Positions 43,329 to 51,648 of a stretch of DNA of 64,000 bases are shown here, in pieces. A program made the translations under genes and the position numbers. The stretch lies in the NCBI GenBank assembly GCA_023458055.1, contig JAEXAW010000028.1, forward strand, positions 34,037 to 98,036, in the 5' to 3' direction. Position 1 is the stretch's first letter; the number at the start of each line of letters is the position of its first letter. The notes under the pieces were generated by a model. That model did not search any database and had not been told where the DNA came from. It saw only the letters and a list, made by a program, of their open reading frames with translations. Source of the DNA: Pseudomonadota bacterium (GTDB lineage Bacteria > Pseudomonadota > Alphaproteobacteria > Sphingomonadales > Sphingomonadaceae).

Positions 43329-44045
43329 ATGGTCCAGTTTGATAATGTGGGCCTGCGCTATGGCGCGGACGCGGAAACCCTTTCGGATTTGAGCTTCACC
43401 CTGCAGCCCGGCGGCTTTTATTTCATGACCGGCGCATCGGGTGCGGGCAAGACCTCGCTGCTCAAATTGCTTTACCTCGCCCAGCGCCCGAGCCGCGGAC
43501 TCATCAGACTGTTCGGCGAAGATGTGGTGACGCTATCGCGCGAGCGCCTGCCCAGCTTGCGCCGCCGCATCGGCGTGGTTTTTCAGGATTTCCGGCTGGT
43601 GCCGCATTTGAACGTGTTCGACAATGTCGCGCTGCCGTTGCGGGTGGCAGGGGTGAAAGAACGCGACCTGTTCAATCCGGTGAGCGAAATGCTCGACTGG
43701 GTCGGATTGGCCTCGCGCTCGGATGCCCGACCGCCGACGCTATCAGGCGGCGAACAACAACGGGTCGCGATTGCGCGTGCGGTGATTGGCCGCCCCGAAT
43801 TACTGGTCGCGGATGAACCGACCGGCAATGTCGATCCGGAAATGGCGCTGCGCTTGCTCAGCCTGTTTGAAGCCCTCAACAAGCTTGGCACCACTGTGGT
43901 GGTTGCAACCCACGACATTCACTTGATGAGCCGCGTACCGGGCGCGCAGATGATGCGGATCGACAAAGGGCGATTGGCGGACCCGACCGGCGCTTTGCGC
44001 TATCCTCCCAAAAATATGTCGGCCAAAAAGGCAGGCGAGACATGA
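43329..44045 (+). CDS. ftsE: Cell division ATP-binding protein FtsE
   Basis: A 238-residue ABC ATPase: MVQFDNVGLRYG start, Walker A TGASGAGKTSLLK, LRRRIGVVFQDFRL (Q-loop), signature LSGGEQQRVAIARA, Walker B LLVADEPTGNVDP and switch histidine ATHDIHLM. With FtsX it forms the divisome complex that activates peptidoglycan hydrolases. FtsE-specific features are FQDFRL and DEPTGNVDP. The C-terminal tail GALRYPPKNMSAKK is longer than in E. coli. It overlaps ftsX by four bases. No clear ribosome site precedes 43329, so a start upstream cannot be excluded. Confidence 0.93.
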   Translation: MVQFDNVGLRYGADAETLSDLSFTLQPGGFYFMTGASGAGKTSLLKLLYLAQRPSRGLIRLFGEDVVTLSRERLPSLRRRIGVVFQDFRLVPHLNVFDNVALPLRVAGVKERDLFNPVSEMLDWVGLASRSDARPPTLSGGEQQRVAIARAVIGRPELLVADEPTGNVDPEMALRLLSLFEALNKLGTTVVVATHDIHLMSRVPGAQMMRIDKGRLADPTGALRYPPKNMSAKKAGET

Positions 44046-44938
44046 GGCTGCCCTTCCTCTCCGGCAGCCGGACCGACCATATGCTGCTCCCCGAAGGCCG
44101 CCTGTCCGGGCCGATGCCGTGGGTTATCGCGATCATGATGTTCCTGACCATCCTCGCCGCCGCGACCGGCCTGTCGCTGACGCGCGCGGCTGGATCGATC
44201 AGTAGCGCGATTGCGGGGCGCGTCACGGTGCAAGTGGTTGATGCCAATGCAGACCGGCGCGCGGCGCAGGCGCAAGCGGTTCAGCGCACGCTCGAACGCC
44301 ATCCGCTGGTGCGCCACGTCCAGCCGGTCGATGACGCGGAGATTGCGCGGACCATGGAGCAATGGCTGGGCAAGGATGCAGCGGCGCTCGGCCTTCCGAT
44401 GCCCGCCATGGTCGATGTCGATTTGAACGGCAGCGCCGATGCAGCGACCATCGCGCAGTTACGCGGAGCCATCCGCGCGGCGGCACCAACCGCGCGGCTC
44501 GAGCCGCACGCCAACTGGCTCGGCCCCGCGGCGCAGCTCATTCGTTCGTTCGCCTGGATTGCAGCCGCCTTGGTCTTGCTGCTCGGCTTTGCCGCAGGTG
44601 CGGTGGTGATGCTGACCGCCAGAAGCGCGCTCAACGTCCATCGCGCGACGATTGAAGTGCTCCACCTCATTGGCGCGACAGACATCCAGATTGCGCGACT
44701 GTTCCAGCGCCGCATTGCGCTTGATGCGCTGTTCGGCAGTCTGATCGGCTTCGCGGCGGCGGCGGCGGTGCTGCTGTTGATTGGCGGCCAGTTCAACGCG
44801 CTTGGCGCTGCGTTGCTCGCCGATGCGAGCCTAGGCTGGCGCTGGCTCTTGTTGCCCTTCATTCCGGCGGCACTCGTCCTGCTCGCAAGCCTCACGGCGC
44901 GCTACACCATCACCGGAGCCTTGCGCCGTGCATTATGA
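44042..44938 (+). CDS. ftsX: Cell division protein FtsX
   Basis: A 298-residue permease-like protein. Helix 1 at about 25-50 (PWVIAIMMFLTILAAATGLSL), an extracytoplasmic domain at about 55-165, then three C-terminal helices (about 175-200, 225-260, 270-290). ARSALNVHRATIEVLHLIGATDIQIARLFQRR is the conserved FtsX cytoplasmic loop that contacts FtsE. The basic N-terminus RLPFLSGSRTDHMLLPEGR fits alphaproteobacterial FtsX. ATGA overlap with ftsE. Confidence 0.93.
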   Translation: MRLPFLSGSRTDHMLLPEGRLSGPMPWVIAIMMFLTILAAATGLSLTRAAGSISSAIAGRVTVQVVDANADRRAAQAQAVQRTLERHPLVRHVQPVDDAEIARTMEQWLGKDAAALGLPMPAMVDVDLNGSADAATIAQLRGAIRAAAPTARLEPHANWLGPAAQLIRSFAWIAAALVLLLGFAAGAVVMLTARSALNVHRATIEVLHLIGATDIQIARLFQRRIALDALFGSLIGFAAAAAVLLLIGGQFNALGAALLADASLGWRWLLLPFIPAALVLLASLTARYTITGALRRAL

Positions 44939-45031
44939 CCTGATCGCGACACGATGTTACCGCCAAGGCCGCGCCTTATCGGGCATCGAAGCAATAGTTT
45001 GTAACGATTTTGCCGCTATAGACTCGATACG

Positions 45032-45562
45032 ATGATTCGCCGCATCCTTGCCTTCCTCCTGCTCTTGTGGCTGCTCGGTTTTGCCTGGTTCGCGCTGTTG
45101 TTGCCGCAACCCTTGGGGCCGCAGCGCAGTGATGCCATCGTTGTGCTCACCGGCGGCAACAAGCGGATTGATCGCGGGCTCGAGCTGATGGACAAGGGCG
45201 AAGCGCAGCGGATGCTGATTTCCGGCGTCGGCCGCAATGTGAAACCGGAGGAATTGGCTGCCCGCTATCCCGGCTTTGCCAAACAATTTGATTGCTGCGT
45301 CGCCCTGGGTTTTGAAGCGGTGGATACGCGCTCCAATGCGCTGGAAGTCGCGCGCTGGATGGCGCGGCGCGGGTATAAATCGCTGCGGCTCGTGACCTCC
45401 GATTGGCATATGCGCCGGGCTGAATTTGAAATCGAGCGTGCGCTTCCCGCCAATGTTGCGGTGTATCCGGATGCGGTCCGCACCCAACCGTCCTTTGGCC
45501 AATTGTGGGTCGAATATCATAAATATCTGCTGCGGCGCCTGGGCGCGCTGGTCGGGGCATGA
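45032..45562 (+). CDS. YdcF/ElyC-family (DUF218) membrane protein
   Basis: A 176-residue protein with one N-terminal helix (RRILAFLLLLWLLGFAWFALL) and a DUF218 domain: SDAIVVLTGGNKRIDRGLELM, MLISGVGRN, DTRSNALEVARWM and LRLVTSDWHMRRAEFEI. Relatives SanA and ElyC affect envelope integrity and peptidoglycan precursor flow. In this genomic position (ftsX, then DUF218, then acyltransferase) it is probably part of an envelope operon; the acyltransferase start overlaps its stop by four bases. Confidence 0.88.
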   Translation: MIRRILAFLLLLWLLGFAWFALLLPQPLGPQRSDAIVVLTGGNKRIDRGLELMDKGEAQRMLISGVGRNVKPEELAARYPGFAKQFDCCVALGFEAVDTRSNALEVARWMARRGYKSLRLVTSDWHMRRAEFEIERALPANVAVYPDAVRTQPSFGQLWVEYHKYLLRRLGALVGA

Positions 45563-46248
45563 TGGCGCTGCTGCGCTCGCTCCTGTTCACGCCGATATTC
45601 TATGTGGGCTCGGCGCTGTTCGTCCTGCTTGCCATGCTCGTCTCCCCCTTTTCTATCGAAGGGGTGAAAAAGATCAGCGCGGCTTGGGGCCGGTTCCATC
45701 GGCTGTGCTGTCAATATATTTTGGGGCAGAAGGTAAAAATCATCGGCGAAATGCCCGACGGTCCCTATCTCTATTGTTTCAAGCATGAATCCGCGTTCGA
45801 GACGATGGAACAGCTCACCCTGTTCCACCGCCCGGCGGTGATTGCCAAGAAGGAACTCACCGATATTCCGTTATGGGGTAGGGTCGCAAAGATGCAGGGC
45901 TTGATCCCGGTCGAACGCGAGGCGGGGCCGAAAGCGATGCGCGAGATGATGACGGCGGCCAAAGCAGCGCTGGGCGAGGGTCGGCCGATCTGCTTGTTTC
46001 CTGAAGGCACCCGCGTTGCGCGCGGCCAGCGGCCACCCTTGCAGGCGGGCTTTGCCGGGCTCTACAAAATCCTCAACGTGCCGGTGATTCCGGTCGCGAT
46101 TGACAGCGGACGCGTATCGCCGCGCCGCAGCTTCATTAAGAAATCGGGCACGATCACTTATCTGGTCGGCGAAACCATCCCGCCCGGCCTTCCCCGCGAG
46201 GAAGCCGAAGCGCGCGTCCATGCCGCGATCAATGCGCTCAACGATTAG
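45559..46248 (+). CDS. Lysophospholipid acyltransferase (PlsC-like)
   Basis: A 229-residue membrane acyltransferase. An N-terminal hydrophobic stretch (LLFTPIFYVGSALFVLLAMLV) precedes the catalytic block KHESAFET (H-x4-E in place of H-x4-D), IPVEREAG, LFPEGTRV and VIPVAIDSG. It should transfer an acyl group to lysophosphatidic acid or a related lipid. The acidic residue of the catalytic pair being Glu rather than Asp is a known variant in alphaproteobacterial homologues. Coupled to the DUF218 gene by ATGA overlap. Confidence 0.9.
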   Translation: MMALLRSLLFTPIFYVGSALFVLLAMLVSPFSIEGVKKISAAWGRFHRLCCQYILGQKVKIIGEMPDGPYLYCFKHESAFETMEQLTLFHRPAVIAKKELTDIPLWGRVAKMQGLIPVEREAGPKAMREMMTAAKAALGEGRPICLFPEGTRVARGQRPPLQAGFAGLYKILNVPVIPVAIDSGRVSPRRSFIKKSGTITYLVGETIPPGLPREEAEARVHAAINALND

Positions 46249-46268
46249 AAGGGTTTAGAGTCCTGACC

Positions 46269-46664
46269 CTAGTCCGCCTGCAGCGCGTAAATTTCCTCGT
46301 CGCTATAGCCGAAATGATGCGCGACTTCATGGATCACCACATGGCTGATGAGTTCCGCCAGCGGAATGCCGCGTCCGCGCGCTTCGGCGAGGATCGGCTG
46401 GCGGTAGAGATGGATGGTCGCGGGCATCGTACCCGATTCCCACACCGATTCTTCGGTCATCGGCCGACCGGTATAGAGACCCGATAATCCCCACGGGTTG
46501 CCGATCCCGAGCGCCTGCAGCGTTTCCCCGTCAGCAAATTCTTCGACCCTAAGCACCACATCGCCCAGGTGGCGGCGGAAGGCGTCGGGCAGCGCAGCAA
46601 TCGCCGCTTCGGCCATTTGTTCGAACGCAGCCGTATCAACGAGGTCAGGAGGAGAATTGCTCAT
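46269..46664 (-). CDS. Minimal zinc metallopeptidase-like protein (DUF1025 type)
   Basis: A 131-residue protein with a complete zincin motif HEVAHHFGYSDEE near the C-terminus (HExxH plus a downstream Asp/Glu) and LRVEEFADGETLQALG, LYTGRPM and MPATIHLYRQPIL upstream, the pattern of small DUF1025/'metallopeptidase family' proteins. No signal peptide, so cytoplasmic. Biological target unknown. It is convergent with the acyltransferase gene (20 bases apart). Confidence 0.88.
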   Translation of the reverse strand: MSNSPPDLVDTAAFEQMAEAAIAALPDAFRRHLGDVVLRVEEFADGETLQALGIGNPWGLSGLYTGRPMTEESVWESGTMPATIHLYRQPILAEARGRGIPLAELISHVVIHEVAHHFGYSDEEIYALQAD

Positions 46665-46718
46665 CCGGCTGATATAGGCATGGAGCCTCGAGTTAAAAGG
46701 GTAGTCCGTGCGTCGAGG

Positions 46719-48995
46719 TCAGGCGACCGAGCGGACGCCATGTTGCCATCCGCCCAGCGCTTCGGGCGCACGGGCGTCGCTGAAATAAAAGCCCTGCACT
46801 TCAATGCAGCCTTCTTCCTTCAATCGGGCGAGCTGGCTCAGATTTTCTACCCCTTCGGCGGTTGTATCCATACCCAGCGAGGTTGCCAGCGCGGTTACCG
46901 CCCGCACGATGGCGCGGCAGTCTTCACTGGTGTCGATGTCCTTCACGAAGCAACGGTCGATCTTGATCTTGTCGAAGGGGAAGCTGCGCAGATAATTGAG
47001 CGAAGAATAGCCGGTGCCGAAATCATCCAACGCAATCCGGACCCCCATGGCGCGCAGGCGGTGCAGCGTGGACAGCACTGTTTCATTCTCCAGCATGAGC
47101 ACGCTTTCGGTGATTTCAAGCTCCAGCCGGTTCGGGACGACGCCCGTGGTTGCAAGCGCCTGCATCACCGTCGACACCAGCGCGGAGGTGCGCAATTGGG
47201 TTGGCGACAGATTGACTGCGACGCGCACATGCGAAGGCCAGGTCGCCAGTTCGCTCAAGGCTTTGCGGATTACCCATTCGCCCAGCTGGACGATATAGCC
47301 ATTTTCTTCGGCTATCGGGATGAACTGGTCGGGCATGATGAGCCCGCGCACCGGATGCTGCCAGCGGAGCAGCGCTTCATAACCGCTAATCCGGCCGCTG
47401 TGGATATTGACGACCGGCTGATAATGGAGGCGCATTTCGCCATTGCCGAGCGCGACCATCAGGTCGATTTCGAGCGCGCGCCGCTCTTCAATGGCATCGC
47501 GCATCGACGGTTCGAAACAGGCAACCCGCGCGCGGCCTTCGCCCTTGGCACGGTACAAGGCAAGGTCGGCATTTTTGAGGAGCTCATTGGCAGACGCGCC
47601 ATCTTGCGGGGCAAAGGCAATGCCGATGCTGGTCCCGGTAATGATCCGGTGTCCGTCGATGAGCGCTGGTCCGCTGAGATGCTGGACGATCATGTTGGCC
47701 GCAGCGATGACGGTCTCACGCGGCGTTCCGCGGGCAAACAATACCGCAAATTCGTCGCCGCCCAGCCGTGCGACCATGTCCCCTGCGTGCAAATTCTGTT
47801 CAATCAGCCGCGACACATGCTTCAAGACATTGTCGCCTACCGCATGGCCAAGCGTGTCGTTGATCAGCTTGAAATGGTCGAGGTCGATATAAAGAAGGCC
47901 GATCACCTCATCCCCGGTGCGCTGCGACAGCATCCATTCGATGGTCTCGTTGAGCATGAAGCGGTTGGGAAGATCGGTCAGCGCATCATGATGTGCCATA
48001 TGCGTGACGCGGGCTTCGGCTTGCTTGGCCTCGGTAATATCGGTTGCAACGCCGCGCATTTCCAACAGCTGGCCGCGCCGGTTGAATTCGGGGCGACCGG
48101 TAATGCGCCACCAGCGCGTTCCCCGCGCGGTCGAGCGGGTCAGTACAATATCGCGGAATGGCTGGCCGCTGATCAGGGCGTGAGCCAGCATGTCGGTTTC
48201 CGGCCGGTCGTCGAACAGGCTGGCAAGGCGGCGTCCGGCGAGGCTGGCACTTTCCGCGGCCTCGCTGAACCGGGAAGAAGGGCTGACGATGCAGCCGTTG
48301 GCGTCGGTCTGCCACAGCCAGTCACTGCCTTGTTCTTCATAATCATTGAGCAGCATCCGCACCGTTTCCGAACTGTCGGCGAGTTCGAGCTGACCGAGCA
48401 CGCGTCCGACATGGCTGCGGAAATTGATCATGATTCCCTGGTTGAGCACGCCCAGATAAGCAACCAGCATCCCTTGGGTGGCCCAGCCATTCCAGCCGTC
48501 AAAACGGGATGCAAAGATGATGGCCCCAAGCGCAATCGGCAGGATGAACCCGCGTGCGGCCCAAGGCACGGTCACGCAGGTAATCGTCGCCGCCGACATC
48601 ATTCCCGCCGCCAGCAACCCCAGCATCATCAATTGCGACTGGTTGCTATGCCACATCAGCGTGAAGATGGCCGCAGCCCAGCAGGTCCCAACGCCGAATG
48701 CGAGCCAGGCCGCGTGCCGCAGGGCCCGTCGTGCCTGTTCGGGGCGGGTTTGTTTGTGGGAGCGGTAGAAGGTGACCACCGCCGCGCTGCCCAACAGGAC
48801 CAAGCCAACGCACAGCATCAGCATCAATGGCGACAGGTTACCCAGAAACGGCAGCACCATCATCACGGCGTTGAAAATATTGCCCGCCGCGGCGGTCGGC
48901 ATCATTTCGAGGTGCGACGACAGCAGGGCGTGATCCAGCGTTTGCCGGTCCCCTTCGCTGAGACGCGTTACCGCACTTTGTGTTCCCGCCGCCAT
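46719..48995 (-). CDS. Membrane PAS-GGDEF-EAL cyclic-di-GMP enzyme
   Basis: A 758-residue signalling protein. Residues about 40-205 carry five or so hydrophobic helices; a PAS domain spans about 215-330 (WLWQTDANGCIVSPSSRF, EMRGVATDITE). The GGDEF domain (about 345-505) has an intact ARLGGDEFAVLF but lacks the RxxD inhibitory site just upstream. The EAL domain (about 515-755) keeps YEALLRW, VAVNLSPTQL, LEITES, DDFGTGYSSLNYL, KIDRCFV and TAEGVE, so phosphodiesterase activity is likely. Both synthesis and breakdown of c-di-GMP are possible. Transcription comes from a region with two inverted repeats (49071-49117). Confidence 0.95.
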   Translation of the reverse strand: MAAGTQSAVTRLSEGDRQTLDHALLSSHLEMMPTAAAGNIFNAVMMVLPFLGNLSPLMLMLCVGLVLLGSAAVVTFYRSHKQTRPEQARRALRHAAWLAFGVGTCWAAAIFTLMWHSNQSQLMMLGLLAAGMMSAATITCVTVPWAARGFILPIALGAIIFASRFDGWNGWATQGMLVAYLGVLNQGIMINFRSHVGRVLGQLELADSSETVRMLLNDYEEQGSDWLWQTDANGCIVSPSSRFSEAAESASLAGRRLASLFDDRPETDMLAHALISGQPFRDIVLTRSTARGTRWWRITGRPEFNRRGQLLEMRGVATDITEAKQAEARVTHMAHHDALTDLPNRFMLNETIEWMLSQRTGDEVIGLLYIDLDHFKLINDTLGHAVGDNVLKHVSRLIEQNLHAGDMVARLGGDEFAVLFARGTPRETVIAAANMIVQHLSGPALIDGHRIITGTSIGIAFAPQDGASANELLKNADLALYRAKGEGRARVACFEPSMRDAIEERRALEIDLMVALGNGEMRLHYQPVVNIHSGRISGYEALLRWQHPVRGLIMPDQFIPIAEENGYIVQLGEWVIRKALSELATWPSHVRVAVNLSPTQLRTSALVSTVMQALATTGVVPNRLELEITESVLMLENETVLSTLHRLRAMGVRIALDDFGTGYSSLNYLRSFPFDKIKIDRCFVKDIDTSEDCRAIVRAVTALATSLGMDTTAEGVENLSQLARLKEEGCIEVQGFYFSDARAPEALGGWQHGVRSVA

Positions 48996-49070
48996 GGTGC
49001 TGGTCGAATCTCGTCCTGAAGCCGATGCAAAATTACCGAATGACCCTTTAACCAGTTCATGCTTAATAAG

Positions 49071-49117
49071 GTGTAAGCTTTTGCAAATTTACACGACTAT
49101 ACCTTATGTGACATAAG
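49071..49117. promoter_or_regulatory. Two small inverted repeats upstream of the c-di-GMP gene
   Basis: GTGTAA (49071-49076) and TTACAC (49089-49094) flank 12 bases; CTTATG (49103-49108) and CATAAG (49112-49117) flank TGA. Both lie 75-120 bases upstream of the minus-strand start at 48995, in AT-rich sequence, and are candidate binding sites. Short arms leave room for chance. Confidence 0.3.
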
Positions 49118-49136
49118 TCTAACTGCAGGAAAGGGC

Positions 49137-49163
49137 AAAAGAAAAGGGGAGCCGAAGCTCCCC
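49137..49163 (-). terminator. Rho-independent terminator of the permease gene
   Basis: GGGGAGC (49146-49152), CGAA loop and GCTCCCC (49157-49163) form a 7-bp stem. On the minus strand it is followed by TTTTCTTTT, a strong termination tract, 32 bases after the permease stop. Confidence 0.8.
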
Positions 49164-49194
49164 AAAGGTTGGACATATTTTGCCGGTGCACGCC

Positions 49195-50748
49195 TCAGGC
49201 GTCCTTGCCACCGGGGGTATGCGCGCCGGGCAACGGCGGAACCGGTTGGGGCGGGATATCCGGATCATCTTCATGAACATCGATAATCCCGCGTCCGACA
49301 TAGCTGCGCGGACGGCTGTAAAGGAAATACACCACCAATCCGATCGAGGCCCAGATGAGGAACAGATAAATGCTCTTCATATCAAGCTTGAAGAACAGAT
49401 AGAGACAGCCCGCAATCGCGAGCGGCGCGACCAGTCCGACCAAAGGTGTGCGGAACGGACGCTTGCGGTCCGGATCGCTCCGACGCAGCATCAACACCGC
49501 AATCGAGACCGCCGCAAAGGCGAACAAGGTTCCCGAGTTGGAGATGTTGGCGAGCTGTCCCACGGGGAAGAATCCGGCAAACAACACAACCGCGATCCCC
49601 GTCAGGATGGTGATGAAATGCGGCGTATTATATTTGGGGTGGATGCGCGAGAAGGCTTCTGGAAGAAGCCCGTCACGGCTCATCACGAAGAAGATGCGGG
49701 TCTGGCCGAACATCATCATCAAGATGACCGAGGGGAGCGCAAGGATCGCCGCAAGGCCGACAAGGTTGCCGATCTGCGGCCAGCCGATTTCGCGCAAGGT
49801 CCAGGCGAGGGCTTCTTTCGAGCAGACCACCGCCTGATTGCCGATTGCCGCGCACTGTGCGGTCAATTCCTTGCTGCCCGGCTCCAACGCCATCCCTGCC
49901 GCGTCGGTCACGGGCTGGGCACCCACGCTGCCGATCACGCCGGCTGCGACCAGCATGTAGAAGATGGTGCAGATGCCGAGCGAACCGATCAGCCCGATCG
50001 GCATGTTGCGTTGCGGATTTTTGGTTTCTTCGGCCGCGGTTGAGACCGCGTCAAAGCCGACATAAGCAAAGAAAATGGAGGCGGCTGCCGCCCCGATCCC
50101 GCTGAAGCCCAAGGGCGCGAACGGTTCGAACTTATCCATGTTCATGACCGGAATGGCGAGCACGATAAACGCAACGAGCGCCGTAATCTTGATCGCGACG
50201 AGGAACGAGTTGACCGTGGCGCTTTCCTTGGTGCCGATGATGAGGAGGCAGGTGACAACCGCCGCAATGATCATCGCGGGCAAATTGATCATTCCGCCAT
50301 CAAACGGCCCGAGCGTCCAGGCATCGGATATGTTGACGCTGAATGCATGCTCGATTGCGCCGATGAGATAGCCGGACCAGCCGACCGATACGGCGCCGGC
50401 CGCGACAGCATATTCCAGGATGAGGGCCCAGCCTACCATCCACGCGATCAATTCGCCCATGACCGCATAGCTATAGGTGTAAGCGGAACCGGACACCGGA
50501 ACCATGGAGGCCATTTCGGCATAGCAAAGTGCCGCCACCGCGCAGACGAGTCCGGCGATAACGAAGCTGATCATCATGCCGGGTCCGGCCTTTTGTGCAG
50601 CTTCTGCGGTCAGAACGAAGATACCGGTACCAATGACGGCACCGATGCCGAGCATGGTGAGCTGGAAGGCTCCCAGCGAGCGATGTAGAGATTTTTTCTC
50701 GGCGGTTGCGAGAATAGCGTCCAAGGATTTGACGCGATCAAATAACAT
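49195..50748 (-). CDS. APC-family amino acid permease, cationic amino acid transporter type
   Basis: A 517-residue permease with about twelve to thirteen helices. LTMLGIGAVIGTGIFVLTAEAAQKAGPGMMISF is the APC helix-1 signature; FFAYVGFDAVSTAAEETKNPQRNMPIG is the conserved helix-6 to loop motif of the YfnA/CAT group. A large loop with paired cysteines (QCAAIGNQAVVCSKEALAW) is a feature of proteobacterial members. Starts MLFDRVKSLDAIL after an AGGGG ribosome site at 50748. Substrate probably a neutral or cationic amino acid. A 16-bp palindrome lies 41 bases upstream and a terminator follows. Confidence 0.93.
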   Translation of the reverse strand: MLFDRVKSLDAILATAEKKSLHRSLGAFQLTMLGIGAVIGTGIFVLTAEAAQKAGPGMMISFVIAGLVCAVAALCYAEMASMVPVSGSAYTYSYAVMGELIAWMVGWALILEYAVAAGAVSVGWSGYLIGAIEHAFSVNISDAWTLGPFDGGMINLPAMIIAAVVTCLLIIGTKESATVNSFLVAIKITALVAFIVLAIPVMNMDKFEPFAPLGFSGIGAAAASIFFAYVGFDAVSTAAEETKNPQRNMPIGLIGSLGICTIFYMLVAAGVIGSVGAQPVTDAAGMALEPGSKELTAQCAAIGNQAVVCSKEALAWTLREIGWPQIGNLVGLAAILALPSVILMMMFGQTRIFFVMSRDGLLPEAFSRIHPKYNTPHFITILTGIAVVLFAGFFPVGQLANISNSGTLFAFAAVSIAVLMLRRSDPDRKRPFRTPLVGLVAPLAIAGCLYLFFKLDMKSIYLFLIWASIGLVVYFLYSRPRSYVGRGIIDVHEDDPDIPPQPVPPLPGAHTPGGKDA

Positions 50749-50788
50749 AAGCTTTCCCCTAATGAAGCGCCCGGTTTTCAGGGTCGCC

Positions 50789-50804
50789 GGATGGCATGCC
50801 ATCC
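50789..50804. promoter_or_regulatory. 16-bp perfect palindrome upstream of the permease
   Basis: GGATGGCATGCCATCC is fully self-complementary. It lies about 41 bases before the permease start codon on the minus strand, in the promoter region between the permease and HIT genes, and is a candidate operator. Confidence 0.4.
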
Positions 50805-50903
50805 CGTGGTAGCGGGGAACCTAAACCCTTTGACGCATCACGCAACATTATTATGCGCGAGGCGGGCGGACCTGGTCGCTTTTTTACACCCTCGCGCGCG
50901 CCG

Positions 50904-51281
50904 TTATCGCACCAGCATCGGGCCGAGCGGCCGTCCGGCCAGGATATGAACGTGGAGATGGGGCACTTCCTGATGGCTGTGGGGTCCAGTATTGGCGAGC
51001 AAACGATAGCCGGGTTCGACCAGTCCGGCTTCGCGCGCGACATGGCCGACGGCCCGCACAAATCCTGCAATTTCTGCATCGCTCGCGCGGGCTGAAAAAT
51101 CATCCCAGCTGACATAGGCACCCTTGGGGATCACCAGAATATGCGTCGGTGCCCATGGTGCGATGTCGGGAAAGGCATAGGCCCATTCATCATCATAGAC
51201 GGGCGTCGAGGGAATTTCGCCGCGCAGGATCTTGGCGAAGATATTCTGATCATCATAAGGAAGCGTAGCATCGACGGGCAT
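50904..51281 (-). CDS. HIT-family nucleotide hydrolase
   Basis: A 125-residue histidine-triad protein: NIFAKILRGEIPSTPVYDDEWAYAFPDIAPWAPTHILVIPKG, then the catalytic HLHVHILAG near residue 110 (H-x-H-x-H). Members hydrolyse or transfer nucleoside phosphoramidates and dinucleotides. In alphaproteobacteria it commonly follows hisE, as here (35 bases). Confidence 0.95.
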   Translation of the reverse strand: MPVDATLPYDDQNIFAKILRGEIPSTPVYDDEWAYAFPDIAPWAPTHILVIPKGAYVSWDDFSARASDAEIAGFVRAVGHVAREAGLVEPGYRLLANTGPHSHQEVPHLHVHILAGRPLGPMLVR

Positions 51282-51316
51282 GGAATTCCTCCTCCTGTAA
51301 GGCAGGCCTGTGTAAG

Positions 51317-51640
51317 TCAGGCTTGTTTTGGGCGCGCCGCCTTTTCGGCGTGGCCCGAGGTGCCTTCGCGGCGTTCGAGTTCATCAAGCACATCGCCAAA
51401 GCTCGCTTCGGCATCGGCGAGGAGGCAGGCGAGGTGAAAGATCAGGTCGGCGCTTTCGGCAATCAGTGCGGCCTTGTCGCCGCTCACTGCGGCGATCACC
51501 GTCTCGGTCGCCTCTTCGCCAACCTTTTGCGCCATTTTTGCGCGACCCTTGGCGGCAAGGCTCGCGACATAGCTGGTCGCCGGGTCGGCGTTGCGACGCG
51601 CGGCGATGGTGGCTTCGAGGCGGGTGAGACGATCATCCAT
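51317..51640 (-). CDS. hisE: Phosphoribosyl-ATP diphosphatase
   Basis: A 107-residue all-alpha enzyme of the MazG-like fold, second step of histidine synthesis. LTRLEATIAARRNADPATSYVASLAAKG and KMAQKVGEEATETVIAA with ESADLIFHLACLLAD hold the metal-binding ExxE...D pattern. Histidine genes other than this and hisZ (56.4 kb) are not in the window. It lies 8 bases after the LOG-family gene, in an operon. Confidence 0.95.
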   Translation of the reverse strand: MDDRLTRLEATIAARRNADPATSYVASLAAKGRAKMAQKVGEEATETVIAAVSGDKAALIAESADLIFHLACLLADAEASFGDVLDELERREGTSGHAEKAARPKQA

Positions 51641-51648
51641 GGCCGAAA

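Noticed and set aside
43118..43330. 70-codon minus-strand frame between the MJ0042 gene and ftsE
   Set aside because: No ribosome site or domain, and it overlaps the probable divergent promoters.
46249..46268. AGGGT...ACCCT hairpin between the acyltransferase and zincin genes
   Set aside because: Only a 5-bp stem with no T-run; too weak to call a terminator.
46569..49019. Open plus-strand frame of 816 codons antisense to the PAS-GGDEF-EAL gene
   Set aside because: The minus strand encodes a complete domain protein with intact motifs. The opposite frame has no recognisable domain, is rich in His/Arg/Gln as expected of a GC-rich shadow, and lacks a ribosome site.
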